This document shows positions 43,114 to 51,468 of a stretch of 64,000 nt of DNA, in pieces; the stretch's first letter is position 1, and each line of letters begins with the position of its first letter. A model generated the notes under the pieces. It was not told the origin of the DNA, did not search any database, and worked only from the letters and a program-made list of their open reading frames with translations. The DNA lies in NCBI GenBank assembly GCA_015075325.1, contig JABTUP010000004.1, positions 1 through 64,000 on the forward strand, given 5' to 3'. Both the position numbers and the translations under genes were made by a program. Origin of the DNA: Flavobacteriales bacterium. Lineage in GTDB: Bacteria; Bacteroidota; Bacteroidia; Flavobacteriales_E; Vicingaceae.

Positions 43114-43403
43114 TTTGGTCGCATAGGTCAAAAATAAAACTCTTTCAAATCCTCGATTTTTACGCTAAAAGAAATAAAACCGTAACCTACTCCAAAAAAT
43201 TATTTAAAAAATTCAACAAAGAATTAGCTGCTTTATTAAAACAACCAGAAATAGGTATTAAAACCACTATTGATGGAGTTCGCGGACTTATTGTTGATGA
43301 ATTTATTTTATTCTATGAAATTACTACAGATAAAATAATTGTTCACACCGTTTGGGATTGTAGACAAAACCCTAATGATTTGATAATAAAAAACATAACA
43401 TGA
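43095..43403 (+). CDS. RelE/ParE superfamily toxin
   Basis: The 102-residue protein has the family layout: IVWSHRSKIKLFQILDFYAK at the start, a middle stretch GIKTTIDGVRGLIVDEFILF and the terminal IIVHTVWDCRQNPNDL. This last pattern (VWDxRQNP) is typical of Bacteroidota ParE-like toxins, which poison gyrase or cleave mRNA; which applies here is unknown. It overlaps mazG by 4 bp (ATGA). Confidence 0.85.
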   Translation: MVKRKIVWSHRSKIKLFQILDFYAKRNKTVTYSKKLFKKFNKELAALLKQPEIGIKTTIDGVRGLIVDEFILFYEITTDKIIVHTVWDCRQNPNDLIIKNIT

Positions 43404-43726
43404 CCCTAGAACAAGCTCAAAAATTAGTTGATGATTGGATAAAAACTCATGGAGTTCGTTATTTTAATGAACTCACCAACATGGCAATGCTAACCGAAGA
43501 GGTAGGTGAAGTTGCTCGAATTATTGCACGTCGATATGGCGAACAATCGGAAAAAGAAAGCGATAAAAACAAAGATTTGGGCGAAGAATTAGCCGATGTA
43601 TTGTTTGTGCTAATTTGTTTAGCTAACCAAACAGGGGTCGACTTAAACAAAGCCCTAGAGAAAAACATAGAAAAAAAGACAAAAAGAGATAGCGAACGCC
43701 ATCACAACAACCAAAAACTAAAGTAG
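43400..43726 (+). CDS. MazG-like nucleotide pyrophosphohydrolase
   Basis: The 108-residue protein has the MazG fold's metal-binding pattern: EEVGEVARI then GEELADVLFVLICLAN. Such enzymes hydrolyse NTPs or dNTPs to monophosphates and are proposed to act in nucleotide-pool cleaning and starvation responses. Its ATG overlaps the toxin stop, so it is translated with the toxin-antitoxin pair. In other phyla mazG and mazEF are neighbours; here the partner is a ParE-like pair instead. Confidence 0.9.
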   Translation: MTLEQAQKLVDDWIKTHGVRYFNELTNMAMLTEEVGEVARIIARRYGEQSEKESDKNKDLGEELADVLFVLICLANQTGVDLNKALEKNIEKKTKRDSERHHNNQKLK

Positions 43727-43858
43727 TTTTATAGTTTTTCGAAACCTATTTTTAATTTTCTAAATGTATTTAGTAAAATTGTTAAACTCTAGCTCAACAA
43801 ACCTAAACTTGTTGTATCTTAGCTGAAGTTGAAAAAAACTGTTTTTGGCTTTATTTTA

Positions 43859-46027
43859 ATGTATAAAAAACTCGTTATACTATTTTGTTTGCTGTTTCAA
43901 TTGCATGTTTTTGCATTGAACATCGACAGTTTAAAAAACGAGCTTAAACTATCAAAAACCAATACCGAAAGCATTGCTATTTTAAACCAGTTCGGTATTT
44001 TTTACGAAAGCATCAGCGATTATCCAAAAGCTTTTTATTACCTCAACAAAGCAAAATTGCTCAACCAAAACAATATTGATGTTAATCAAAACATTGTAAC
44101 TCACAACTATATTGGTTATGTATATTGGCACAAAAGCGATTACAGCAACGCTTTATTTTACCATTCCAAAGCACTCGAACTATGCAAAGCCAATAACATT
44201 ACTAACGAAAACTTAGCATTTACTTACCTAATGCTAGGAAACGATTATTACGATAAAGGCGATTTTAACAAAACAGCAAAGTTTTATTACGAAAGCATTA
44301 AAGTAGCAGAATCAATAAACAACAAAGCTATTTTAATTCAAAGCTATAACAGGCTTAGCAAACTTTACTTTAAAATGAAAGATTTAAAGTTAGCTGAAGA
44401 ACTTGCCAAAAAATCGTTGAAACTTAACAACGAAAACGATAAACGCGAATTAGCAGTTTCGTTTAACAGTTTAGGAAATATTGCTTTAGAAAAAAAACAA
44501 ACCGATTCAGCCCTTTTTTATTTCCAAAAAACATTGCTCAACTTTGAAAAATGTGGCGATAAAATTGGTCAATCTATTGCAAGTATTAATTTGGGCGACA
44601 CGTATTTAGCTTTAGACCAACGCAAAAAAACTGCTTATTTAGATTCGAGTTATTTCTATTACAAACAATCGTATTATTTAAATCAAATTGTTGATAATAA
44701 ATTTGGAATGATATATGGCTTGTGGGGAATGGCCGATATTGATTTTTTTAATAAAAAATACTCCGAAACACTCCTAAAATATACTGAAGCTTTACGTTTA
44801 GCAGTTGATATTGGAGCCAAAAGCGAAGAATTAAATTTATACTTCAAAAAGCACGAATTATATGATAAAATGGGACAAACCGACCAAAGTTTGTTGTACC
44901 TTAAAAAACACATTGAACTAAAAAACAAAGTAGAAAGTAGCGAACAAGCCAAACAATTATTAAAGCAAGAAAGTAAATACGAATACGATAAGCTTATGGC
45001 TCAAGAAAAAGCCCTAGCCGAACAAAACAAATTAATTGAAGCCGAAAAAAACAAATGGAAAAACATTATTTTAATACTGGTGCTTTCCGTTTCCGTTGTG
45101 TTGCTTTTTGTAACCTACACTTCTATAAAACGACTAAAAATTATTCGCTCAAAAAATGCCTTAATCAACCAAATCAATAAAGAATTGGAGTTTCAAAAAC
45201 AAGAAATTATTGATAGCATTACTTATGCAAAACGAATTCAACAAGCCATTTTACCCCCATTAAAACTAATTAAGGAAACGCTTCCCGAAAGTTTTGTAGT
45301 TTATTTACCAAAAGATATTGTTGCTGGCGATTTTTATTGGATGGAGTGCCTATCGGCAGTTCACAGTTCACAGTTCACAGTAAACAGTGAACAGTCAACC
45401 GACAACAGTAAACTAATTTTATTTGCCGCCGCCGATTGCACTGGGCATGGTGTACCTGGAGCTATGGTTAGTGTGGTTTGCAACAACGGGTTAAACAGAA
45501 GTGTGAGAGAACATCATATTATGGATCCTGGAAAAATTTTAGAAAAAACTAGGGAAATTATTGTTTCAGAATTTGAAAAAAGTGACGAAGAGGTAAAAGA
45601 TGGAATGGATATTTCGCTTTGTGCGTTAGGTTTTTCTTCCGATAAAAAATTATTGAAATGGGCTGGTGCTAATAATCCTTTGTGGATAATTCGTCATTGC
45701 GGGCTTGACCCAGAATCTCATGAACTGATTGAATTAAAACCAACCAAACAACATTTAGGAAAAGTAGATAACCCATTACCTTTTGTTACCCAAGAATTTG
45801 AATTGCAAAAAGGCGATACATTTTACTTATTTACTGATGGTTTCAAAGACCAATTTGGAGGCGAAAAAGGTAAAAAGTTTAAATCAGCAAATTTTAAAAA
45901 ATTATTGTTAAGCATTCAAAACCTTAGCATGGACGAGCAAAAACAATTTATTTACCAAACTTTTATGGATTGGAAAGGCTCTCTTGAACAAATTGACGAC
46001 GTTTGCATCATAGGTGTGAGGGTATAG
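43859..46027 (+). CDS. TPR sensor protein with C-terminal SpoIIE/PP2C-type serine/threonine phosphatase
   Basis: The 722-residue protein, from the ATG at 43859 that starts a good signal peptide (VILFCLLFQLHVFA), is a seventh family member on the opposite strand and stands alone. A TTG ten codons earlier is also in frame. It has TPR units to about residue 350, a coiled coil (YEYDKLMAQEKALAEQNKLI), a membrane helix (NIILILVLSVSVVLLFVTYT), ITYAKRIQQAILPP and a SpoIIE domain (AAADCTGHGVPGAM, DGMDISLC, TDGFKDQFGGEKGKKF, DDVCIIGVRV). Two in-frame repeat insertions are present: SAVHSSQFTVNSEQSTDN after FYWMEC, and the REP-type HCGLDPES after NPLWIIR. It shares its 3' flank, in inverted orientation, with the phosphatase gene at 30243. 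Confidence 0.9.
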   Translation: MYKKLVILFCLLFQLHVFALNIDSLKNELKLSKTNTESIAILNQFGIFYESISDYPKAFYYLNKAKLLNQNNIDVNQNIVTHNYIGYVYWHKSDYSNALFYHSKALELCKANNITNENLAFTYLMLGNDYYDKGDFNKTAKFYYESIKVAESINNKAILIQSYNRLSKLYFKMKDLKLAEELAKKSLKLNNENDKRELAVSFNSLGNIALEKKQTDSALFYFQKTLLNFEKCGDKIGQSIASINLGDTYLALDQRKKTAYLDSSYFYYKQSYYLNQIVDNKFGMIYGLWGMADIDFFNKKYSETLLKYTEALRLAVDIGAKSEELNLYFKKHELYDKMGQTDQSLLYLKKHIELKNKVESSEQAKQLLKQESKYEYDKLMAQEKALAEQNKLIEAEKNKWKNIILILVLSVSVVLLFVTYTSIKRLKIIRSKNALINQINKELEFQKQEIIDSITYAKRIQQAILPPLKLIKETLPESFVVYLPKDIVAGDFYWMECLSAVHSSQFTVNSEQSTDNSKLILFAAADCTGHGVPGAMVSVVCNNGLNRSVREHHIMDPGKILEKTREIIVSEFEKSDEEVKDGMDISLCALGFSSDKKLLKWAGANNPLWIIRHCGLDPESHELIELKPTKQHLGKVDNPLPFVTQEFELQKGDTFYLFTDGFKDQFGGEKGKKFKSANFKKLLLSIQNLSMDEQKQFIYQTFMDWKGSLEQIDDVCIIGVRV
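45355..45409. repeat. In-frame tandem repeat in the SpoIIE domain
   Basis: The tract is made of CAGTTCA units followed by CAGTAAACAGTGAACAG, giving an imperfect palindrome. It encodes about 15 extra residues after FYWMEC, the same place as the unrelated insertion in the gene at 30243. Confidence 0.65.
45691..45718. repeat. In-frame REP-like repeat in the SpoIIE domain
   Basis: Reads CGTCATTGCGGGCTTGACCC followed by AGAATC and encodes HCGLDPES. It matches the element at 37111-37142 at the same protein position, apart from two bases. Confidence 0.75.
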
Positions 46028-46147
46028 TGCAAACAAGTCAGCCTGTCCCGAACTTGATTCGGGAATGTTTGCATCATAGGCGTGAGAATATGATGCAAAG
46101 TTTACCCTGAGCTTAGCCGAATGGGTATTATTGGTGTTAGAGTATAA
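46000..46147 (+). other. Triplicated gene 3' end separated by REP-like elements
   Basis: The true end of the phosphatase (VCIIGVRV-stop, to 46027) is followed by a hairpin element with TCCCGAACTTGATTCGGGA and a second copy encoding VCIIGVRI-stop (46067-46093). A second spacer with CCCTGAGCTTAGCCGAATGG follows, then a third copy encoding IIGVRV-stop (46127-46147). Confidence 0.85.
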
Positions 46148-46152
46148 TGCCT

Positions 46153-46821
46153 TTATTTTTTAAACAGTAGCATTAAATCGCTAACCAATTGTTTGTAACA
46201 GCTTTTTAGCGAAGAAGCTTTTAACGATTTTTCTTCTATTAGTTGGTTTGAAGGGAATTCTCCACAATACAACTTTACATTACCTTTTCCCAATATTTTA
46301 ACTTTTTCTTTATTATAAACATCAAAATCTAATAAATGAAGCGAAAACGGGTAGCGTTTATTGTTATCGCCAACATAAGCAATATGAACACTTTTTTCGA
46401 TAGCATACCAATTAACAAATAGAATATAATTTGCTTGATGTTGTTCTAAAAGGTTTTTAAAATCTTGTTCACTCAACAGATTTAAATTGGTTGCATTGTA
46501 TTTTTTTCCTTTAAATTTTTCGAGTTGATATTTTGTTTTTTTTCTCAATGCCAATTGTTCTATTGGAGTTAATCCAACAAACTCAATTTCCTGGTTATTA
46601 AAACTCAAAAACGATTCGATTAAATTTTGTTGGTAAACAGTAAAAACTTCTGATTGCTGAACCTGATTTGCGGTGGCAATTTCGTCGAGTGGATATTGAG
46701 AAACAAACTGAAACCTATCGTACGGAACAACAATAACACGTTGTTTTTGAGCATAAAACGTGTTGTTAAACCCAATGTTTAGTAAAAAAACAAACGCAAA
46801 AATATTTCGAATAACTAGCAT
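46153..46821 (-). CDS. Secreted protein of unknown function
   Basis: The 222-residue protein has a signal peptide (FAFVFLLNIGFNNTFYAQ). The mature part is soluble, mixed alpha/beta, with RVIVVPYDRFQFVSQYPLDE near the start and ANYILFVNWYAIEKSVHIAY in the middle. The layout recalls small periplasmic proteins that assemble or report on cell-envelope stress, but I assign no family. Its ATG overlaps the tyrS stop by 1 bp (TAATG), so it belongs to the tyrS operon. Confidence 0.7.
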   Translation of the reverse strand: MLVIRNIFAFVFLLNIGFNNTFYAQKQRVIVVPYDRFQFVSQYPLDEIATANQVQQSEVFTVYQQNLIESFLSFNNQEIEFVGLTPIEQLALRKKTKYQLEKFKGKKYNATNLNLLSEQDFKNLLEQHQANYILFVNWYAIEKSVHIAYVGDNNKRYPFSLHLLDFDVYNKEKVKILGKGNVKLYCGEFPSNQLIEEKSLKASSLKSCYKQLVSDLMLLFKK

Positions 46822-48101
46822 TAAACTGCTTTAATTAAATAATAATTCTTTTTGCCTTTTTGTACCAAAATATACTTCCCTTGAATTAAATCATCAGTAG
46901 TTAAAACCCTTTCTTCACTTACTTTTGCTTTGTTAATGCTAATAGCATTTTCTTTTAATGCTCTTCTTGCTTCGCCATTTGATGCTAAAAAATTGGTTTT
47001 TGCTGCCAAAGCATCAACAATATTTACTCCAGTTTTTATTTCGTTCAACGAAATTTCGGCTTGTGGAACTCCTTCAAAAATATCGTTAAAAACGGTTTCC
47101 GAAAGTGCTTTTAAACCAGCAATTGCCTCCTCGTCTTTTTTAAATAAAATTTCCGAAGCATTTGCAGCCGATTCAAAATCTTCAACAGAATGAACACGAA
47201 TGGTAATGTCTTTAGCCAATTCTTTTTGTAACAAACGCAAGTGTGGTGCTTGAGCATGTTCTGCTTCCAGTTGCTCAATTTCCGATTTTGTTTTTAATGT
47301 AAAAATTCGAATGTAATTCGATGCATCTTCATCAGAAGCATTTATCCAATATTGGTAAAATTTATATGGCGAAGTTTTGGTTTTATCCAACCACACATTT
47401 CCGCCTTCACTTTTACCAAACTTGGTTCCATCGGCTTTTTTTATCAGTGGAGTGGTAACTGCAAAAGCTTCTCCTCCACCCTTTCTTCTAATCAATTCAG
47501 TTCCGGTAACAATGTTTCCCCATTGGTCGGAGCCTCCCAATTGAACGGTGCAATTTTTGTTTTTCCACAACCAATAGAAATCATAACCTTGAACCAGTTG
47601 GTAGCTAAATTCGGTAAACGACATGCCTGTTTCCATCCTGCTTTTTACAGAGTCTTTTGCCATCATGTAATTTACAGTAATGTGTTTTCCTACATCACGA
47701 ATAAAATCTAGAAAGCTCATGCCTTTAAACCAATCGTAATTGTTTACCATTTCTGCCGAATTAGCTCCACAATTAAAATCTAAAAATTGCTCCAGTTGTT
47801 TTTGTATGCCGTTAAGGTTTTTCTGAAGTGTTTCGTCGTCCAGCAAATTTCGTTCAGCCGATTTCCCTGTTGGATCGCCCACCATACCAGTAGCACCACC
47901 CACCAAAGCAAAAGGTTTATGTCCAGCTTTTTGCAGGTGCACCAAAATCATAATTTGAACCAAACTACCAATATGCAACGAATCGGCAGTTGGGTCGAAA
48001 CCAATGTATGCAGAGGTAATACCTTTGGCAAATTCTTCTTCCGTTCCAGGCATCATATCGTGTATCATGCCTCTCCATTTCAATTCTTCTATAAAATTCA
48101 T
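46821..48101 (-). CDS. tyrS: Tyrosyl-tRNA synthetase
   Basis: The 426-residue class I enzyme charges tRNA-Tyr. The HIGH-type motif is HIGS at 43-46, the [20 protein letters not shown] stretch lies nearby, the KMSKS-type motif is KFGKSEGG and an S4-type RNA-binding domain ([20 protein letters not shown]) ends the protein. I start at the ATG at 48101 ([11 protein letters not shown]). A longer frame begins at 48173, but its extra 24 residues would overlap rnhA by 32 bp and look noncoding. Confidence 0.95.
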   Translation of the reverse strand: MNFIEELKWRGMIHDMMPGTEEEFAKGITSAYIGFDPTADSLHIGSLVQIMILVHLQKAGHKPFALVGGATGMVGDPTGKSAERNLLDDETLQKNLNGIQKQLEQFLDFNCGANSAEMVNNYDWFKGMSFLDFIRDVGKHITVNYMMAKDSVKSRMETGMSFTEFSYQLVQGYDFYWLWKNKNCTVQLGGSDQWGNIVTGTELIRRKGGGEAFAVTTPLIKKADGTKFGKSEGGNVWLDKTKTSPYKFYQYWINASDEDASNYIRIFTLKTKSEIEQLEAEHAQAPHLRLLQKELAKDITIRVHSVEDFESAANASEILFKKDEEAIAGLKALSETVFNDIFEGVPQAEISLNEIKTGVNIVDALAAKTNFLASNGEARRALKENAISINKAKVSEERVLTTDDLIQGKYILVQKGKKNYYLIKAV

Positions 48102-48141
48102 GTTGGGTGCTTTTTTTGTGCTACAAAAATATTGATTATTT

Positions 48142-48612
48142 TTAGAACAAACCTGATGTTTCTTCGGCTTCATAACCTTCGTCTATTAAAAGGTTGTTCG
48201 ATTCTGCTGCTTTAACGGCTAATTCGTCGCACCGTTCGTTGTATTTGTTGCCAGCGTGTCCTTTAACCCAATGAAATTTTACTTGATGTTTGGGGTAAAT
48301 TTGAAGAAATCGTTGCCATAAATCCACATTTTTTTTGCCTTTAAACCCTTTTTTTTGCCAACCAAATACCCAGCCTTTTTCAACCGAATCGATTACATAT
48401 TTGGAGTCGGAAAAAACATTAACTTGAGATGGAATAATTTTTATGGTTTCTAAAGCAACTATTACCGCCATTAACTCCATACGGTTGTTGGTGGTGTTTC
48501 TAAAACCCTGCGAAAGTTCTTTGTGGTGTCCGCCACTCATCATTACAATGCCATAACCACCGTTTCCGGGATTTCCTTTGGCTGCTCCGTCGGTAAATAT
48601 GGTTATTGCCAT
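48142..48612 (-). CDS. rnhA: Ribonuclease HI
   Basis: The 156-residue enzyme degrades RNA in RNA-DNA hybrids. The catalytic carboxylates are visible: D8 (FTDGA), E46 (NRMEL), D69 (FSDSKY) and the late Asp in [11 protein letters not shown]. The basic protrusion [19 protein letters not shown] is present. The start overlaps the marC stop by 1 bp. Confidence 0.96.
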   Translation of the reverse strand: MAITIFTDGAAKGNPGNGGYGIVMMSGGHHKELSQGFRNTTNNRMELMAVIVALETIKIIPSQVNVFSDSKYVIDSVEKGWVFGWQKKGFKGKKNVDLWQRFLQIYPKHQVKFHWVKGHAGNKYNERCDELAVKAAESNNLLIDEGYEAEETSGLF

Positions 48613-49184
48613 TAAAATCCGGTATTGGTTCTAAACAATTTTACTGCAATAGCTAAAAGGATAACACCAAATACTTTACGCAACACAGCAATGCCGCCTT
48701 TGCCTAAAATACGTTCAATAAATACCGACGATTTAAGCACTGCATAAACCAAAATGATGTTAACAATAATAGCAATTACGATATTTTCAACAGCATATTC
48801 AGCACGTAACGAAAGCAACGAAGTCATGGTTCCTGCTCCAGCAATTAAAGGAAAAGCTATCGGAACAATTGAGGCAGTTTTTACTGAGTTTTCGTCTTCT
48901 TTGTAGAGTTTAATTCCTAAAATCATTTCTAATGCTAAAAAGAAAATAATAAACGAACCTGCAATGGCAAACGAACTTACGTCGATACCAATAAGACTAA
49001 GAATGGATTCACCAACAAACAAAAACAAAATCATGATGATTAATGAAACTATGCTTGCTTTTTCTGATTGAATATGACCCGTTTTTTGGCGTAAATCAAT
49101 GATAATAGGAATAGAGCCAATTATATCAATTACGGCAAATAAAACCATGGAGGCTGTAGCAATTTCTTTAAAATTTAAGTTCAT
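48612..49184 (-). CDS. MarC family integral membrane protein
   Basis: The 190-residue protein has six hydrophobic helices with the family's FAVIDIIGSIPIIIDL at the start and PIAFPLIAGAGTMTSLLSL in the middle. MarC-type proteins were once linked to antibiotic resistance, but their transport substrate is not established. It sits 3 bp after the CPA2 antiporter gene. Confidence 0.92.
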   Translation of the reverse strand: MNLNFKEIATASMVLFAVIDIIGSIPIIIDLRQKTGHIQSEKASIVSLIIMILFLFVGESILSLIGIDVSSFAIAGSFIIFFLALEMILGIKLYKEDENSVKTASIVPIAFPLIAGAGTMTSLLSLRAEYAVENIVIAIIVNIILVYAVLKSSVFIERILGKGGIAVLRKVFGVILLAIAVKLFRTNTGF

Positions 49185-49187
49185 TCT

Positions 49188-51362
49188 TTATTTCTTTTTG
49201 AAAATATTTACCAATGTTTTTCCTATTTCATCTAATTTTTCCATAGGCTCAATAGGAGAGGTATCTTTTAGATTAAGTGTAGATAAATCGCTAATACCCA
49301 TTTGTTTAGGATAAATAATAATAAAACTGTTGGATTTAAAATACGTATTGAGGTAAGATGGAATTTTAGGCATAATGTTGTGATAAGACATGTACTCTTT
49401 TCGGCTTAAAACAATTATTAAATTTTCATCTACTTTGATATCATCAACTAGCGAAAGAAATTTATTCCAATCATTAAACAAAACAAATTCAGCATCTATT
49501 GGGTGTTTTTCATGTATTGATTTTAGTTCGTTTAACGTATCTTCTACGGCATAAAACACCATTTTTGTGTTGGTATTATTAGCAATGTTCCATACCTTAG
49601 TTATCCAAGCAGAAAAGCCTATTTCTTTTTCGGCTTTTTCGGGTACAACAACCAAATGTTTTTTAATGGTTACTAATGGCTGAGCAGCTTTATAGATAAG
49701 TGTTGTGGTGTTACATTTGGTTAAAATACCTTCGGTAAAATTGCTTAAAAAAGAATCTGAAATGTTTGTGTTGTTGTGAACTCCAAGTACTAAATCGGTA
49801 ATCTTATTTTCCATTACTACACTCGAAATACCATTTACAATATTTAAATCGTATCGAATTAGTTCATTAAGTGTGTTGTCGGTTGCAGAAACAGCAATAT
49901 GGGCTTTTTCCATTAATTTTTTACCTTTTTTCTCTGCTGCACTATCGTTAGAATTATTATCAACAATATTTAGTGCGTATAGTCCTTTTTTATTCTTTTT
50001 TGATTTTATGGTAACACTTAAATTAACCAATTCATTTGTTGTTTCGATGTTACTCAAAGGGATTAAAATTCTTTCAACCGTTTTTGTTTCCTCCGAACTA
50101 TTGTCGTTATTTTCTAATAAAGCAATATTTCGTGCTCCTTTTTGGGCTATAAAAGCAGCAATGGTGCAGGTGGCTAATATCAACAAAATGGTTCCATTTA
50201 ACACGTTTTCATCAAAAAGTCGAACGGGTTCAATTACTTTGTTTTGTAGAGCTGCAGCAGCTATTTCTGCTTTATTAAGAATAATGTTGTAACCCACTAA
50301 AACAACGGCTAATGTTGCTGCAACGTGTGCATTACTTAATCCAAAAATTAATCTTCGTTCGTCGGCAGAAAATTTATACGTTTTTTGTGTTAACCAAGCC
50401 GCAAGAAACTTTGAAGTTGTGGCTACAACAATCATTGTTACAGCAACTTTAATGGTTTCAAAATCTTTAAAAAACACGCGGTAATCGATTAGCATTCCTA
50501 CTCCTATCAAAAAGAAAGGAATAAAAAGAGCATTTCCGATAAATGCAACACGGTTCATTAATGGCGAGGTATGAGGTATAACTCGATTTAAAGCTAGCCC
50601 AACAAGAAACGCTCCGATAATAGCCTCTATTCCAGCTGCTTCGGCTAAAAATGCCCCAAGAAAAAGCATGGCCAATACAAAAATGTATTGAGAAATATTA
50701 TCGTGAAAACGCTTAAAAAACCATCGCCCAATAATTGGAAAAAGAAACAATACAATCATTCCAAATATTAGCACTGAAATAGATAACCTTAACCAAAATC
50801 CGTTGGTTACTTCTCCTGTAGAAACTCCTGCAACTCCAGCCAAAACCAATAAAGCCAAAACATCAGTAATTATTGTTCCTCCAATGGTAATGTTTACAGC
50901 TCGGTTTTTGGCAACACCTAATTTGCTAATCATTGGATAAGCAATAAGAGTGTGTGAAGAAAACATAGCCGCCAATAATATAGAAGTAATTATGGAATAT
51001 TGTAAAAAATAATGTCCTACTAAAAACCCTAATGTAAATGGAATAGAAAAGGTATAAATACCAAAAACTAAGCTTTTTGTTCTATTTTTTTTAAAATCTA
51101 ATAGGTCTATTTCTAAACCTGCTAAAAACATAATATACAACAGACCAACCGTTCCGAACAAAACAATACTGCTATCTCTGAGCATTAAGTTTAATCCATT
51201 AGGTCCAATAACTGCCCCAGCGATAATAAGTCCGATTAATTGAGGTATTTTTAGTTTGTTTAAAATTAACGGAGCAAAAAGGATGATAAACAACAATAAC
51301 GAAAACAACAACACCGGGTTGGTTAAAGGCAATGTTGTTTCGAAAATGTTTAATAGTATCAT
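49188..51362 (-). CDS. CPA2-type cation:proton antiporter with C-terminal UspA-like domains
   Basis: The 724-residue protein has 12 or 13 membrane helices in the first 420 residues (LKIPQLIGLIIAGAVIGPNG, FLAGLEIDLLDFKKN, AGIEAIIGAFLVGLALNRVI), as in KefB/NhaS-type exchangers. The rest (about 430-724) is soluble and resembles two universal-stress-protein folds, common in Bacteroidota CPA2 members. It likely exchanges Na+ or K+ for H+ across the inner membrane. The exact ion is not evident. It is first of an operon with marC, rnhA and tyrS. Confidence 0.92.
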   Translation of the reverse strand: MILLNIFETTLPLTNPVLLFSLLLFIILFAPLILNKLKIPQLIGLIIAGAVIGPNGLNLMLRDSSIVLFGTVGLLYIMFLAGLEIDLLDFKKNRTKSLVFGIYTFSIPFTLGFLVGHYFLQYSIITSILLAAMFSSHTLIAYPMISKLGVAKNRAVNITIGGTIITDVLALLVLAGVAGVSTGEVTNGFWLRLSISVLIFGMIVLFLFPIIGRWFFKRFHDNISQYIFVLAMLFLGAFLAEAAGIEAIIGAFLVGLALNRVIPHTSPLMNRVAFIGNALFIPFFLIGVGMLIDYRVFFKDFETIKVAVTMIVVATTSKFLAAWLTQKTYKFSADERRLIFGLSNAHVAATLAVVLVGYNIILNKAEIAAAALQNKVIEPVRLFDENVLNGTILLILATCTIAAFIAQKGARNIALLENNDNSSEETKTVERILIPLSNIETTNELVNLSVTIKSKKNKKGLYALNIVDNNSNDSAAEKKGKKLMEKAHIAVSATDNTLNELIRYDLNIVNGISSVVMENKITDLVLGVHNNTNISDSFLSNFTEGILTKCNTTTLIYKAAQPLVTIKKHLVVVPEKAEKEIGFSAWITKVWNIANNTNTKMVFYAVEDTLNELKSIHEKHPIDAEFVLFNDWNKFLSLVDDIKVDENLIIVLSRKEYMSYHNIMPKIPSYLNTYFKSNSFIIIYPKQMGISDLSTLNLKDTSPIEPMEKLDEIGKTLVNIFKKK

Positions 51363-51468
51363 AATAAATGAGGATGTATTTTCATTCTAATAACTAATGA
51401 AAATCAGTTTACAAAACTAATAAAATTAAGTTCGTAAACTTTTGAAAAAGAAAAAACTATTATCTTGA

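Noticed and set aside
48102-48173. N-terminal extension of tyrS
   Set aside because: It would overlap rnhA by 32 bp and its residues do not resemble the family; the ATG at 48101 gives the usual start.
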